The translations under genes were made by a program, and so were the position numbers. Positions 1 to 10,529 of a DNA stretch of 64,000 nucleotides are shown here, one piece after another. The DNA comes from an uncultured Saprospiraceae bacterium. Its GTDB lineage: Bacteria > Bacteroidota > Bacteroidia > Chitinophagales > Saprospiraceae. The notes under the pieces were generated by a model. The model ran no database searches, was not told where the DNA came from, and saw only the letters and a program-made list of their open reading frames with translations. The stretch lies in NCBI GenBank assembly GCA_937997635.1, contig CALLFA010000050.1:47092-111091 (forward strand). Direction: 5' to 3'. The number at the start of each line of letters is the position of its first letter. The first letter of the stretch is position 1.

Positions 1-154
1 TATGTTATCTGTGTATGCCACGGCGTTATTTAAACAATCTGAATATCAGATGCAAAAATGAAGCCGCAAATATAGACGAAAAAGCAAACCGCAACTAATT
101 TTTCAAGTGTATGGTGCATGGTGACCTAACGATTGTGCTGCCACCCTTCTATGG

Positions 155-1099
155 TTATTTGGTAGTTAAGCGAAATAGTGAAGAATCACCGGCCCCTTCA
201 TTCTCAGAACTAATCCAAATTTCTCTAGACCCTCTATAAGAGATAGCCTCCGTTTGGCGTTCAATAGATAACGGAGTTCGATTGACATTCCCACTAAAAA
301 AAGCATCATTTTTCCAGTCACTAAGTATAATGATAAAGGAATAAAATTTTCTTTTGACAAAATCATTTCTGTAGCCGATAAGCGCAATTTCGTTTTGATC
401 TTCTCGGATATCAGCGCCAGTAATCAAGCCCATTGTGTCAAACTCATCAACTTTTTTGGCAATATAATCTCCAGGTGTTTTGGGCAACTTGTACACCTTA
501 GATTTTCTGTCTAACCAATTTTTGCTGAATATGTACAAATGGTCTTTGTAGCTTATTAAAGCTTCTGCATCAAAGTTGTGATTGTAGGCGTTATATAGAG
601 TTATTTGATCTTCGTAAGCGTATGTAATCGTTTGTGTAGGCACCAATTCTTCAGTTAACAAATCTTCTTTCAATCCCTTGAAAATTCTCAAGTTTTCTCT
701 TTTGCCAAGATTGTTACCAATATCCCCAACATAAAAATAAGTCTCATCAGCGGCAAGAGATTCCCAATCGACATTTGCAGGGACATCCAATTTTACTTGC
801 TTAGATATTTCACCTCTATCATCCAATTGATACAAAATTTTGCCACCACCACTATCATTATTGGTCCACAAGTGATTAGAAATTTCAATTAGACCTGAAG
901 TTTCTTTTATACGAATGTCTGTAGAAGAATTGACAGCAATAGCGGTTAACGTATCTGTCATCATCAGTTCGGCAAGGGGTGAGCTATTTGGCAATATGGC
1001 TGGAGTCTTACAAGAAGCTAAAAAGCTAATTATGACTATTAACTGAAAAAGTGGTAGGAGGAAAGAGTTTTGATTCATAGCACAAATGTAACAGAACAA
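155..1099 (-). CDS. Putative secreted lipoprotein, hypothetical
   Basis: ORF with N-terminal hydrophobic segment and lipobox-like LASC; no clear family recognised. Confidence 0.6.
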   Translation of the reverse strand: MFCYICAMNQNSFLLPLFQLIVIISFLASCKTPAILPNSSPLAELMMTDTLTAIAVNSSTDIRIKETSGLIEISNHLWTNNDSGGGKILYQLDDRGEISKQVKLDVPANVDWESLAADETYFYVGDIGNNLGKRENLRIFKGLKEDLLTEELVPTQTITYAYEDQITLYNAYNHNFDAEALISYKDHLYIFSKNWLDRKSKVYKLPKTPGDYIAKKVDEFDTMGLITGADIREDQNEIALIGYRNDFVKRKFYSFIIILSDWKNDAFFSGNVNRTPLSIERQTEAISYRGSREIWISSENEGAGDSSLFRLTTK

Positions 1100-1178
1100 A
1101 ATTCAATAATGACAGCTGTTCTAAAACTGCTGACAAATAAATTAGGATAGCCGTATAGAACACATTAATTTGTAGCAA

Positions 1179-2285
1179 ATGAAGCAATATTTATATCTAC
1201 TTATTTCTATTGTGCTCATCTCATGTGGAGGTGGTCCTGAGAAATTGTTCTCAGATGGTAATTATGAGAAAGCGTATAAGAAAGCATTGAAGGACATAAA
1301 ATCAGGAGAAAAGAACAGAACACTTGATGCGATTTTGAATAATTCAATGATGGAATTAATTGCAGAAGCCAACAATGAAACGGAAGCGTTACTGAGATCT
1401 GATGTCGTAGAAGATTGGGAAGAAGCATACCAACTGAATGAGGAATTATTATCCCTTTACTACGATGGTAAAAGATACTTGGATTCTAATTTAAACGGAG
1501 ATATTCAACAAATTGAATTCAACAACAGTCAGTTAAAAGAGGATATAGTCTCAGCATTCGTCGGATTAGGAGATCGCAGTATGGAAGAGTATGGTGTTAC
1601 TAGAAATAAACAATCTGCACAGGAAGCGTATCTTTTGTATCAATCTGCTGCAGAATACAATACAGTTTTGACTGACAATAATTTGAGGAATAAATTGGAA
1701 GAGGCTTTAATTGCAGGCACAGTTTTTATTGATGTTTCTGTTGGCGTATGGGACATAGGATACAAATATGAGATTGAGAGAAAATTTGAGGAGTTAGAAG
1801 ATAATGACGATCTTTTCTATGAAGTCACCTTTGATCAATTCAATGCAAATACAGATTGCCGATTGGACATAGAATTTGCAAGATTGAATGTAAGTACGAA
1901 CAGTCAAACACGGACAGAACGATTTAGTGAACAAGTATTAGACGGTTACGACACGAAGATAGATACAACAGGAGCAAGAGTTCGAGTTCCAAAATATACA
2001 CAGGTCACAGCAGAAGTCAGAATTACAGATGAAATAAGATTGTATACATGGAACATCAGAGTCGACGTTGATGACAGAAGCAACTATTGTGATTTCAGAG
2101 ACAATCAATTTCAAGTCTCACAAGAAGTTGTTGTTACAAATTATCAAACCCAAGGAGACGATAGGGCAATACCAGATACTTTCAGTAACAATACTGCTCA
2201 GACATTTTCAAATAATGACGAACGGAGATTGATAAATGATCTTATAGACCAATCGCTTTATGACATTGAGCGGTATTATTTTTGA
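1179..2285 (+). CDS. Putative lipoprotein, hypothetical
   Basis: MKQYLYLLISIVLISCGGG: signal peptide plus lipobox; long ORF. Confidence 0.7.
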   Translation: MKQYLYLLISIVLISCGGGPEKLFSDGNYEKAYKKALKDIKSGEKNRTLDAILNNSMMELIAEANNETEALLRSDVVEDWEEAYQLNEELLSLYYDGKRYLDSNLNGDIQQIEFNNSQLKEDIVSAFVGLGDRSMEEYGVTRNKQSAQEAYLLYQSAAEYNTVLTDNNLRNKLEEALIAGTVFIDVSVGVWDIGYKYEIERKFEELEDNDDLFYEVTFDQFNANTDCRLDIEFARLNVSTNSQTRTERFSEQVLDGYDTKIDTTGARVRVPKYTQVTAEVRITDEIRLYTWNIRVDVDDRSNYCDFRDNQFQVSQEVVVTNYQTQGDDRAIPDTFSNNTAQTFSNNDERRLINDLIDQSLYDIERYYF

Positions 2286-2339
2286 TATCAATTAGAATAC
2301 TATAATCTAAGGCTACTTATTTTCTTCTGAATCCTATAC

Positions 2340-2960
2340 TCAGTTCTTTAAATATTTTGCTACAGCTGCAGCTTTGTTATTTACATGTAAAATCTGATAA
2401 ATACGTTTGATGTGAGATCTGATGGTATCAATAGAGACATCCATTTGAGTTGCAATTTCTTTATAACTCAGTCCATCGACAAGGCCATTCATTACGTTAA
2501 GTTGTCTAGGTGTAAAGTTTGTATTCTTTTTTGTACTGCCCGATGCTAGGAATTCTGACAGCTTTCTGGCAATAGTTGGTGACATATACGAGCCGCCGTT
2601 AAACACAATTCTTACTGTTTGAAAGATATTTTCTAGAGACGTGGATTTTGCCAAATAAGAACATGCGCCTGATTGCAAAGCTGTGAATATTTTTTCATGT
2701 TCATCAAAGGCAGTCAACATGATAATATCTAATTTTGGGTATTTTTCTTTAATCAATGGTAAAGCTTCAAGACCAGAAATGCCTGGAAGGCCAATATCCA
2801 AAATCATAACATCAATGTTGGTACCACTTAGATCGCTTATCATAAAGTCCTCTACAGAAGAATAATCTGCGAGCACTTCAATTTCTTGTTGAAATCCACT
2901 AAAAGTCACCAGATTGCGTCTGATGGTTTCATCATCTTCTATTATAATCAAATTCATCAC
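2340..2960 (-). CDS. LuxR/NarL-family response regulator
   Basis: Receiver domain (IIIEDDETIRR, MILDIGLPGISGLE, MLTAFDE) plus C-terminal LuxR HTH (FTPRQLNVMNGLVDGLSYKEIATQMDVSIDTIRSHIKRIYQIL). Confidence 0.92.
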   Translation of the reverse strand: MMNLIIIEDDETIRRNLVTFSGFQQEIEVLADYSSVEDFMISDLSGTNIDVMILDIGLPGISGLEALPLIKEKYPKLDIIMLTAFDEHEKIFTALQSGACSYLAKSTSLENIFQTVRIVFNGGSYMSPTIARKLSEFLASGSTKKNTNFTPRQLNVMNGLVDGLSYKEIATQMDVSIDTIRSHIKRIYQILHVNNKAAAVAKYLKN

Positions 2961-2994
2961 AATTAAAGATATAACAACTTTAACACTTACTTGT

Positions 2995-3008
2995 CACATA
3001 AACATGTG
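2995..3008. promoter_or_regulatory. Palindromic motif CACATAAACATGTG (copy 1)
   Basis: Exact 14-mer also at 6127; CACAT/ATGTG half-sites. Confidence 0.45.
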
Positions 3009-3010
3009 GC

Positions 3011-6000
3011 TTATGTTATAGGAGAAACCAATGTTGTTTGGAATCCTAGACCGTTGTGTGTAAACCGATATTCTGCATTTATTTTTAGAGCTCGTTCTTT
3101 TAAATTCTTCAAACCTTGTCCAGAGGTTTTGATCGGTTTTTGATCTCCATAATCCTGGATGGTCAATTTAATGTGATTGTTGTGTTTAAGAAGTGAGATG
3201 TCCACCTTTGTTGTCGAAGAATGTTTGAGTATATTGTTAATAGATTCTTTAGCAATCAAATATATATTTTGCCTAACAACAGGATTGAGTTTTTGGCTAG
3301 TATTAGATTTGATGTTTGAGTCAAAAGTGTACGATAAGTCGCTTGTAGGCAAGACATCCTGAATATAGTCTAACAACCTATCTTTCAAATCCATGGAACT
3401 ATCTTTTCTTGAGTCAATTGCCCACACTGTATCTCTCATCCTATGCATTGCCTCTCTACTTCTTTTAGAAATTCCACCCGCTAATTCTTTGACCTCTCCT
3501 GTCGCTACGGTTTCAATTAATTCTGACTGCATTGCTATTCCTGTTAACATGGTACCGACATCATCATGGAGATTTTTTGAAATACTAGACCTTAATAATT
3601 CAAATTTTAAAAGCTGCTTGTAACGCAACCAAAAAAGGAGAGCGCAGAAACTAATACTAAGTAAAAATACAAACATGCGAAACAAGGTCGTCTTATACCA
3701 AGCTTGGTTAATGGTAAAACTTATAATTTTATGACCCTTAGTAATTGTTTCTGGATTGACACCACTTTTCGCATATAATGTGTATAAACCAGGATCAAGG
3801 TTGGTAAATCTGATTTCGGGAGATGATTGAATTGGAGACCACTCCTGGTCAAAACCGTCCAATAAAAAACTGTAATATGTACGTGCATCTCTGTCAAAAT
3901 TTGGCTTGACCATTTTAAAGTAGACCATTTTATCGTTGTGCTGAAAGCTTAACTTTTGGACAGCATCTATAGAAATCACTTTGGTTTCAAATTCGCTGGT
4001 ATTTCCATTTAGATATTGTACTGATAGGAGTTGAATAGAGGTATCATATGGCTTTGGTGCGTTAGTCAGTTTATCAGCATCTAAAATGTAAACGCCATTT
4101 ACTGAACCAAAATAGTAAGAACCGTCTGGATGTTTAAAGCAGGATTCTCTATTAAACTCCTCGTTAGCAATTTTGCCTGGCAAGTTTAATTTTTCAAAGC
4201 TGCCTTGATTTTTATTAAAGCGGACTAAACCATTATTTGTACCATACATAATGGTACTGTCTTCGTCTATAGCAGAAAAAAAGTGGACATCACTCGTTGT
4301 TGGTAGAGTGTGGACGACCAGTGAATCTGTTTCATTATCACCATCGAGCAGTATGTCTAACACTTTGTTTTTAGAACCAATAAGCAATCGACTATCGTTA
4401 TCAATTAAATTATAGTGATTGGCATCATTATCACTTTTGATGGAGTCTTTTGTCAGCCGATTAAATGTTTTGGTTAACAAGTCATAGGCGTAAGTACCAG
4501 CACTATTCGTGCACAAAAACAGTTTTGTAAAATCTTGGCTAAGGACTAAGTCATTGATTTGACCAGAATTTCGCAATCGTTCTGGCAAGTCAATTTGGAC
4601 CAGTGATTTTTCCTCCAGATTATATGAAAATAATCGCACTTGATTACCATTTTCAAAACAAGTTGACATCCAGATATCGTTAGGAGGCATGACAACATTA
4701 GTCACATGGCCATTCTGTTTACCAGGTATAAGTTCTTCCAAAGACTCACTTGTTACATGATAGAGAATGTCATTGACAACAATATAATCTTGTATTGTGT
4801 GCAATGAATAAATTCCATTTGATGTAACAGATTTCAATGTATCAATTGCTAGAATTGTTGTCTCTTCTTTTTCAAAAACACCTGAGTATGAAGCTAACCA
4901 CAGATTGTTATTTACATCGATATCGATGCCCCTCATACTACAATATCCTTCGCAAAACCGAGAGTCACTTCGTAGTTCTATGCCATAAGAATTATCAGAT
5001 TGATGCACCATAACAAGTCCATAGCCTGAACTAAGCCAAATGACATTATAGCTATGTTCATTTATAGATGTAAAATGACTGATCAACGGAGGAGATTCCA
5101 TTTTTTCAAAGGACTTAATCATTTCATGGAAATATTCCTTTGATTCCATGGTTTCTTTGGAGTACTCAACAAGAAGTTTGACACCAAACAACCAAAAAGA
5201 ATTTTCGACACATTTAAATTTGTGGAATTTGCCTAATGCAATATCTAATGAGTGTGGAGTCCGATTGAATTTAGAACGATGTGCATCCCATTTTTTAAAA
5301 TTACTTTCTGTCCTATCATTATTCTCAAATAACCATACGTCATCTTTATCTTTGGAGAGCAAGAGCGTAGAGCCTAATTTATTTATTTGATATGGAATGG
5401 ATACTGCAAAGCTATTTTCAATATCAAGCGTGTAAATCTTTTCGGTATCGGAAATAAAAATAGTTGAGTCATTACATACCATACTCGTGATACCCTTCAA
5501 TTTGATATCAGTAACAAAGGAGATGGATGAGCCATCTTCGGAGTGATAGAGTGCATACTCATTTCCAGTCTTCTTACGTATTAAGATGTAAAAGCCACCA
5601 TAACTATCTGGAAGAAGGTAATTCTGTAAATAAAGCGAACCTGTTTCTTCATTACTAGAAATGGGGATTAAATCTTTTTGGTCGGTAGGAAGAAGTGCAC
5701 AGACACTAATCACTTTACGTTGAACGGGATCAAATGTATAAAATTGAAACTCTTTAGTTGCAATCAACAGATGACCCTTAATATTTTTATTGTACAACTG
5801 CACATTAGAAAAAGGGATAGGGTATTCTATGGATTGATGTGAAAATGGAATGAACGTTTGTCCATCATAGGCCACTAAAGAGTTAGGTGTAGCAAACCAA
5901 ACCAAACCAGTAGAATCTTCATAAATGTTTTCTCGACAATTGATAAAGCTTCCATCTGAATAATCAATAAAGGAAAAGTCGTACTCCTGCTCTTGAGCGA

Positions 6001-6058
6001 AGACAAAAGAAATTGAAAATAAAAGAAAAATGAACGTAGGAAGAATTCGAAGATTCAA
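3011..6058 (-). CDS. Beta-propeller (Reg_prop)/Y_Y_Y sensor histidine kinase, HisKA_3 type
   Basis: Signal peptide, long propeller-like region, Y_Y_Y-like segment, TM, ISKNLHDDVGTMLTGIAMQSE H-box, HATPase (IAKESINNILKHS); adjacent to response regulator. Confidence 0.88.
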   Translation of the reverse strand: MNLRILPTFIFLLFSISFVFAQEQEYDFSFIDYSDGSFINCRENIYEDSTGLVWFATPNSLVAYDGQTFIPFSHQSIEYPIPFSNVQLYNKNIKGHLLIATKEFQFYTFDPVQRKVISVCALLPTDQKDLIPISSNEETGSLYLQNYLLPDSYGGFYILIRKKTGNEYALYHSEDGSSISFVTDIKLKGITSMVCNDSTIFISDTEKIYTLDIENSFAVSIPYQINKLGSTLLLSKDKDDVWLFENNDRTESNFKKWDAHRSKFNRTPHSLDIALGKFHKFKCVENSFWLFGVKLLVEYSKETMESKEYFHEMIKSFEKMESPPLISHFTSINEHSYNVIWLSSGYGLVMVHQSDNSYGIELRSDSRFCEGYCSMRGIDIDVNNNLWLASYSGVFEKEETTILAIDTLKSVTSNGIYSLHTIQDYIVVNDILYHVTSESLEELIPGKQNGHVTNVVMPPNDIWMSTCFENGNQVRLFSYNLEEKSLVQIDLPERLRNSGQINDLVLSQDFTKLFLCTNSAGTYAYDLLTKTFNRLTKDSIKSDNDANHYNLIDNDSRLLIGSKNKVLDILLDGDNETDSLVVHTLPTTSDVHFFSAIDEDSTIMYGTNNGLVRFNKNQGSFEKLNLPGKIANEEFNRESCFKHPDGSYYFGSVNGVYILDADKLTNAPKPYDTSIQLLSVQYLNGNTSEFETKVISIDAVQKLSFQHNDKMVYFKMVKPNFDRDARTYYSFLLDGFDQEWSPIQSSPEIRFTNLDPGLYTLYAKSGVNPETITKGHKIISFTINQAWYKTTLFRMFVFLLSISFCALLFWLRYKQLLKFELLRSSISKNLHDDVGTMLTGIAMQSELIETVATGEVKELAGGISKRSREAMHRMRDTVWAIDSRKDSSMDLKDRLLDYIQDVLPTSDLSYTFDSNIKSNTSQKLNPVVRQNIYLIAKESINNILKHSSTTKVDISLLKHNNHIKLTIQDYGDQKPIKTSGQGLKNLKERALKINAEYRFTHNGLGFQTTLVSPIT

Positions 6059-6126
6059 TTTACATGCGCTATTAGTTAATTAGATAGAATGTTATGTTAA
6101 AATTGGAAGCCAAAAGTGGCATTTAC

Positions 6127-6140
6127 CACATAAACATGTG
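6127..6140. promoter_or_regulatory. Palindromic motif CACATAAACATGTG (copy 2)
   Basis: Identical to 2995-3008; lies in the divergent intergenic region between the kinase and the HTH ORF. Confidence 0.45.
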
Positions 6141-6169
6141 ACAAGAATAGCAAAATTTAGGCTTTTTGT

Positions 6170-6183
6170 CACCCAAATATGTG
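6170..6183. promoter_or_regulatory. Variant motif CACCCAAATATGTG (copy 3)
   Basis: Matches CACnnAAAnAnGTG. Confidence 0.4.
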
Positions 6184-6256
6184 ATATGAGAAACAAAAAT
6201 CTTAAACTATATTTGTCATATTAGCTAAAAGTTCCTAATATAAAATCAGACTTCCT

Positions 6257-6472
6257 ATGTATACTTCCTTTACTAGACAATTAAAACTATCTTATCGTGA
6301 GCAAGAGGTGCTCCAGTTGATATCCTATGAATACAGCACTAAAGAAATTGCACATTTACTACACATTTGTTATGAAACGGCTCATTCTCACCGCAAAAAT
6401 TTATTGCGAAAACTGGATGCAAAAAATGCTGCTGGTATGATTAGAGTAGCTTTTGAGCGTAACATTTTATAA
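6257..6472 (+). CDS. Small stand-alone LuxR-type HTH protein (71 aa)
   Basis: LSYREQEVLQLISYEYSTKEIAHLLHICYETAHSHRKNLLRKLDAKN. Confidence 0.75.
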   Translation: MYTSFTRQLKLSYREQEVLQLISYEYSTKEIAHLLHICYETAHSHRKNLLRKLDAKNAAGMIRVAFERNIL

Positions 6473-6526
6473 AAAGGTGTGTTTAGGCTTTTTCATTTTC
6501 CATTGTCTTGCATTAGACAATGTTAT

Positions 6527-6540
6527 CACCCAAACAAGTG
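6527..6540. promoter_or_regulatory. Variant motif CACCCAAACAAGTG (copy 4)
   Basis: Matches CACnnAAAnAnGTG; upstream of the 6662/6818 ORFs. Confidence 0.4.
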
Positions 6541-6661
6541 ATCTATTTAATCAAAAACTTACTTTAGCATAACTTATAAATTCTAAAGAGAGAATGGTGA
6601 TTTGACATATAAAAAGCCAATTAATTAACAAATCCATTAAACACAAATAAACAAACTTCCA

Positions 6662-6787
6662 ATGCAAACTTCCATTTACCAACAAGCCAAGATTTCTAAG
6701 CGTGTACACGAGGCACTTCATGTAATTGCCTATGAATACAGCATCAAAAAAAATAAATATAAGGCCCTCTCACTAAAATCTCTGTGA
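6662..6787 (+). pseudogene. Truncated paralogue of the 6257 HTH ORF (41 aa)
   Basis: MQTSIYQQAKISKRVHEALHVIAYEYSIKKNKYKALSLKSL* aligns with MYTSFTRQLKLSYREQEVLQLISYEYSTKEIAHLL. Confidence 0.5.
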
Positions 6788-6817
6788 CTTTAATTTTTTT
6801 TAATCAACTTCTAAACT

Positions 6818-8062
6818 ATGATCATGCAAAAACAACAGTTTTTTATTACAAGTATTATTTTATTCTTAGCACTTACAGTATCTGCACAATCTGAATCCGA
6901 ATTGACACCTAATCAATTGTCGATTATTGATCCATCCACCCCTATGAAAGGAGCCATCTATGGATTAAATAGCTTTAGTATTCAAGATGATTTCAATTTT
7001 GTTTCAGGACAAAATGGCCAACTAACTGCGGGCTCAGATTTGATGAATACCACTATTGGCACTAATGGCTTGTTTGTCCAACAATTTGCCCAAGATCCAG
7101 CACAATCGTCTACATTCGGCGTCAATAATTTATCCTTTAATTACAATGAAATAGGCAATAATTTTTCTGACCAGTGGACCATAAGCTCTTTTGATGAGCC
7201 TACACTCACCAGTCGAAGATCCCTTGGTATTTATGAAAATTTTGGTGATGATTTTATCGTAGCTGAACCTGTCATGTACTTCAAAGCATCCGAGGTGTTG
7301 AACGGAGGTGCGAAGGTTGGTGTCGGTACAGAGACACCACAAGAAAAATTAGACGTCAATGGTAAGCTAATGGTTTCTGCAAATACGGATGATGAAATGG
7401 TAATTATCAATGATCACGTTTATGCACATCCCCAATTCAATAATCCTCAAGATTTTGGAAACGGTGGCGGCTACTTTATGATGGCATCTAAGGAAGGTAA
7501 TTTTGAATCCGCTGGAATCTTTGGAGACGGCGATGGCGTAACTATTTGGTCGCCTGGAGATGGTCAAAATGGGATGCAGGGATACCTATTTCTACTTGAT
7601 GAAGACAGATGGGGTGATGATACAAATCCGTATAATGATAATGGTGCTGCAACTTTCTCTAACGCCTTAATTGCTTACGTAGATGGAGATGGCAATTGGG
7701 TGGTCAATACGCCACCACCAGCTTTTGCTAACGATATAAACACTGAGCAAAAAACTAGGAAAACCCGATTAAGTACGATCAACACACTTGAAACAATGAG
7801 CTATATGCCGACCAGAGATCTCAAAGAAAATGAGAAAAAGAGTCAGCTTGTTGATGTCGTCGACTCACCTGTGTTAGCTATTAATCCGATGAGTTTGGAG
7901 CAAAGCATTCCATCTGCGGTAACAAAATCACCAGAAGGTGGATATTATGTGAATTATAACCAGATAACAACAGCACTTGTGGATGCGGTACAAGCATTGA
8001 CTGCCGAAAATAATGACTTGAAAGAACGTATTAATCGGTTAGAAACCAAATTGGAAAAATAA
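6818..8062 (+). CDS. Secreted protein with tail-fibre/S74-like C-terminus
   Basis: Signal peptide; C-terminal VNYNQITTALVDAVQALTAENNDLKERINRLETKLEK coiled coil. Confidence 0.55.
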   Translation: MIMQKQQFFITSIILFLALTVSAQSESELTPNQLSIIDPSTPMKGAIYGLNSFSIQDDFNFVSGQNGQLTAGSDLMNTTIGTNGLFVQQFAQDPAQSSTFGVNNLSFNYNEIGNNFSDQWTISSFDEPTLTSRRSLGIYENFGDDFIVAEPVMYFKASEVLNGGAKVGVGTETPQEKLDVNGKLMVSANTDDEMVIINDHVYAHPQFNNPQDFGNGGGYFMMASKEGNFESAGIFGDGDGVTIWSPGDGQNGMQGYLFLLDEDRWGDDTNPYNDNGAATFSNALIAYVDGDGNWVVNTPPPAFANDINTEQKTRKTRLSTINTLETMSYMPTRDLKENEKKSQLVDVVDSPVLAINPMSLEQSIPSAVTKSPEGGYYVNYNQITTALVDAVQALTAENNDLKERINRLETKLEK

Positions 8063-8094
8063 TTTGTTAACAAGAGCTTAATACGATGTTTAAG

Positions 8095-8126
8095 AAAGGG
8101 CTTTGCTTGTTGAGCAAAGCCCTTTT
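8095..8126 (+). terminator. Rho-independent terminator
   Basis: AAGGGCTTTGCT-TGTTG-AGCAAAGCCCTTTT hairpin downstream of the 6818 ORF. Confidence 0.8.
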
Positions 8127-8255
8127 CAATAAACAGTGATTGATTGACCATTCAAGCAAATAAATGCATCAGTAGATAAAAAGAAAGAAGTCTATTAATT
8201 AAACTATAATTTCAAGATTGCAACTTTTATACATGCCTGCTCGTTTTTTTGGTAT

Positions 8256-8966
8256 ATGAAGCTATTTTTACAAATATGCTTGTTGGTTTTGCCTATATGT
8301 ATCTCTGCGCAGGGACAAGATTCTATCTTGTATGAAGAACCAGACACTTCTTTTACAATCACAGACGGCATTGACAATACTTCAGGGAAATCTGATTATA
8401 CAGACTATGTCTCCATTAAAGGTAAAGTGTATCCTGTACTGATCGCCAACGGTGACACAATGGTACTTGCCAATATAGAAGATGTCAGCGTTACCTCTCC
8501 AAGAACATTTGACTCAGATGAGGATTATCGCAAGTACAGAAAATATAAATACTACGCTTCCAAAGTTTATCCGTACGCTGCTGAAGCGATTAAAATTTTC
8601 AGAAAAATGGAATATGCGACAAAGAACATGAAGAAGAGGAAGCGGAAAAAATACATCAAACAATTGTCTGAAGAATTGAAAGTTGAATTCGAACAACCAT
8701 TGACCAAGCTTTCTAAAACCCAAGGCAAGATTTTAGTAAAAATGATCGAAAGAGAGTTAGACACACCGATGTATTCCTTAATCAAAGGTTTACAAGGTAG
8801 ATTTAAAGCATTTTATTGGAATCAGTCAAGTAAGTTGTATGGTTATCGCCTCAAAGACGGGTATACAGAAGGGGATAATCCTATCTTAGATGCCGTGTTG
8901 CAAGACCTCAATATTTCCTATGAGATAGACGAGGATTATGAAGACTTTGTCAATGAAAGAAAGTAA
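8256..8966 (+). CDS. DUF4294-family protein
   Basis: Signal peptide plus YRKYKYYASKVYPYAAEAIKIFRKME...FYWNQSSKLYGYRLKDGYTEGDNPILD. Confidence 0.75.
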   Translation: MKLFLQICLLVLPICISAQGQDSILYEEPDTSFTITDGIDNTSGKSDYTDYVSIKGKVYPVLIANGDTMVLANIEDVSVTSPRTFDSDEDYRKYRKYKYYASKVYPYAAEAIKIFRKMEYATKNMKKRKRKKYIKQLSEELKVEFEQPLTKLSKTQGKILVKMIERELDTPMYSLIKGLQGRFKAFYWNQSSKLYGYRLKDGYTEGDNPILDAVLQDLNISYEIDEDYEDFVNERK

Positions 8967-10020
8967 GTTGAAGAAAGAAGCATCAAGAATAATTGGCTGG
9001 AGAAGCCCATCCAACATAGCACTCGTTAAGTATTGGGGCAAACATGGCGATCAATTGCCAAACAACCCTTCCATCAGCTTCACCTTATCTAACGCATATA
9101 CAGAGACCATTGTCCAATATGATCCACTCGAATATACTCAAGATAAAATCAGCACAAATTTTTATTTCGACGGAAAACCAAATGAAGCTTTTCAACTGCG
9201 TATTGATTCCTTTATCAATAAACACTTAGCAGAATTTGACTTCTTAAGGAAGGTGCAGCTGAGTATTGAAAGCCGCAACTCCTTCCCGCATTCTAGCGGT
9301 ATTGCTTCTAGTGCTTCATCTATGAGTGCTTTGGTATTATGTCTGTTGAGCTTGGAACAAAAAATAAAAGGAGAGACGAAAAATTTCTTACAACGGGCAT
9401 CTCGCTTGTCAAGACTTGCAAGTGGAAGTGCCTCTCGATCTGTATTTCCTCATGTCGCATTATGGGGAAATTGTTCAATTGAAGGTTCTTCTAATGACTA
9501 TGCTATTCCATTACCATCAGTAGATTCTGTATTCAAAAGCTTTCATGATGACATTTTGATTGTCAGTGCTGAAGAAAAGGCGGTGTCCTCGTCAGCTGGA
9601 CATCAATTGATGGTAGACAATCCTTATGGAAACACTAGATACGAGAGAGCCAATAGACATATAATTGAAACTGAAGCACATCTGAAAAATGGAAACATTG
9701 ATGCTCTTGGCGAAATAATAGAAAATGAAGCACTCGAATTACATGCCCTTATGATGTGTTCGAGACCATCCTATATTTTGATGGAACCGAATACTCTTGC
9801 CATCATAGCTGCGATAAGAAAATACAGAAAGCAAAATAAACAGCCGATATACTTCACTCTAGACGCAGGACCAAATGTCCATGTGTTGTATCCTGACGAA
9901 ATTAAGAACGAAGCAGAAACCTTTGTCAATGAATCATTGTTGCCTCTATGTATAGACAATAAAATTATCAGAGACAAAGTAGGAGAAGGTCCTCAAATGA
10001 TAACAGAATTTTCAATATGA
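8953..10020 (+). CDS. mvaD: Diphosphomevalonate decarboxylase
   Basis: SPSNIALVKYWGKHGDQLPNNPSISFTLS and FPHSSGIASSASSMSAL motifs; the tracked ORF begins at 8938 but ATG at 8953 is likely. Confidence 0.9.
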   Translation: MKESKLKKEASRIIGWRSPSNIALVKYWGKHGDQLPNNPSISFTLSNAYTETIVQYDPLEYTQDKISTNFYFDGKPNEAFQLRIDSFINKHLAEFDFLRKVQLSIESRNSFPHSSGIASSASSMSALVLCLLSLEQKIKGETKNFLQRASRLSRLASGSASRSVFPHVALWGNCSIEGSSNDYAIPLPSVDSVFKSFHDDILIVSAEEKAVSSSAGHQLMVDNPYGNTRYERANRHIIETEAHLKNGNIDALGEIIENEALELHALMMCSRPSYILMEPNTLAIIAAIRKYRKQNKQPIYFTLDAGPNVHVLYPDEIKNEAETFVNESLLPLCIDNKIIRDKVGEGPQMITEFSI

Positions 10021-10529
10021 AACAGATTATATTATTTCTTGCATTTGTCATTGGCAGTACTGTCACTGCACAGAATGTCAGATCAACAAACCCTACGTTT
10101 GAGAAAAGAATCGATTGGCTCTTATCAGAATCTGTTCCCTTTAAATATGTAAGTCAACTAAACGATGAATTACTAAAAGAGTTTGTTGTCTTAGACGCTC
10201 GCGAAAAAGAAGAATATGATATCAGTCACATTGAAGGTGCTCGTTACATTGGTTATGACCACCCAGAGTTTTCTTCCGTTTTTAATGTAGATAAGGATAC
10301 GCCATTACTCGTTTATTGTTCCATCGGCTATCGCAGTGAAAAAGTCGGAGAGAAGCTGAGAAAACAAGGATTCAAAAATGTATACAATTTATACGGCAGC
10401 ATTTTTGAGTGGGTGAATCAGGGTAAACCGATTGTGGACAGCAATGGAGAAAAAACAACCAACATTCACACGTACAATAAAAAATGGTCCAAATGGATGA
10501 CAAATCCAGACTATCAGAAGACGTATTGA
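10017..10529 (+). CDS. Rhodanese-like domain protein
   Basis: Active-site loop LLVYCSIGYRSEKVGEKL; signal peptide. Confidence 0.88.
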   Translation: MKQIILFLAFVIGSTVTAQNVRSTNPTFEKRIDWLLSESVPFKYVSQLNDELLKEFVVLDAREKEEYDISHIEGARYIGYDHPEFSSVFNVDKDTPLLVYCSIGYRSEKVGEKLRKQGFKNVYNLYGSIFEWVNQGKPIVDSNGEKTTNIHTYNKKWSKWMTNPDYQKTY

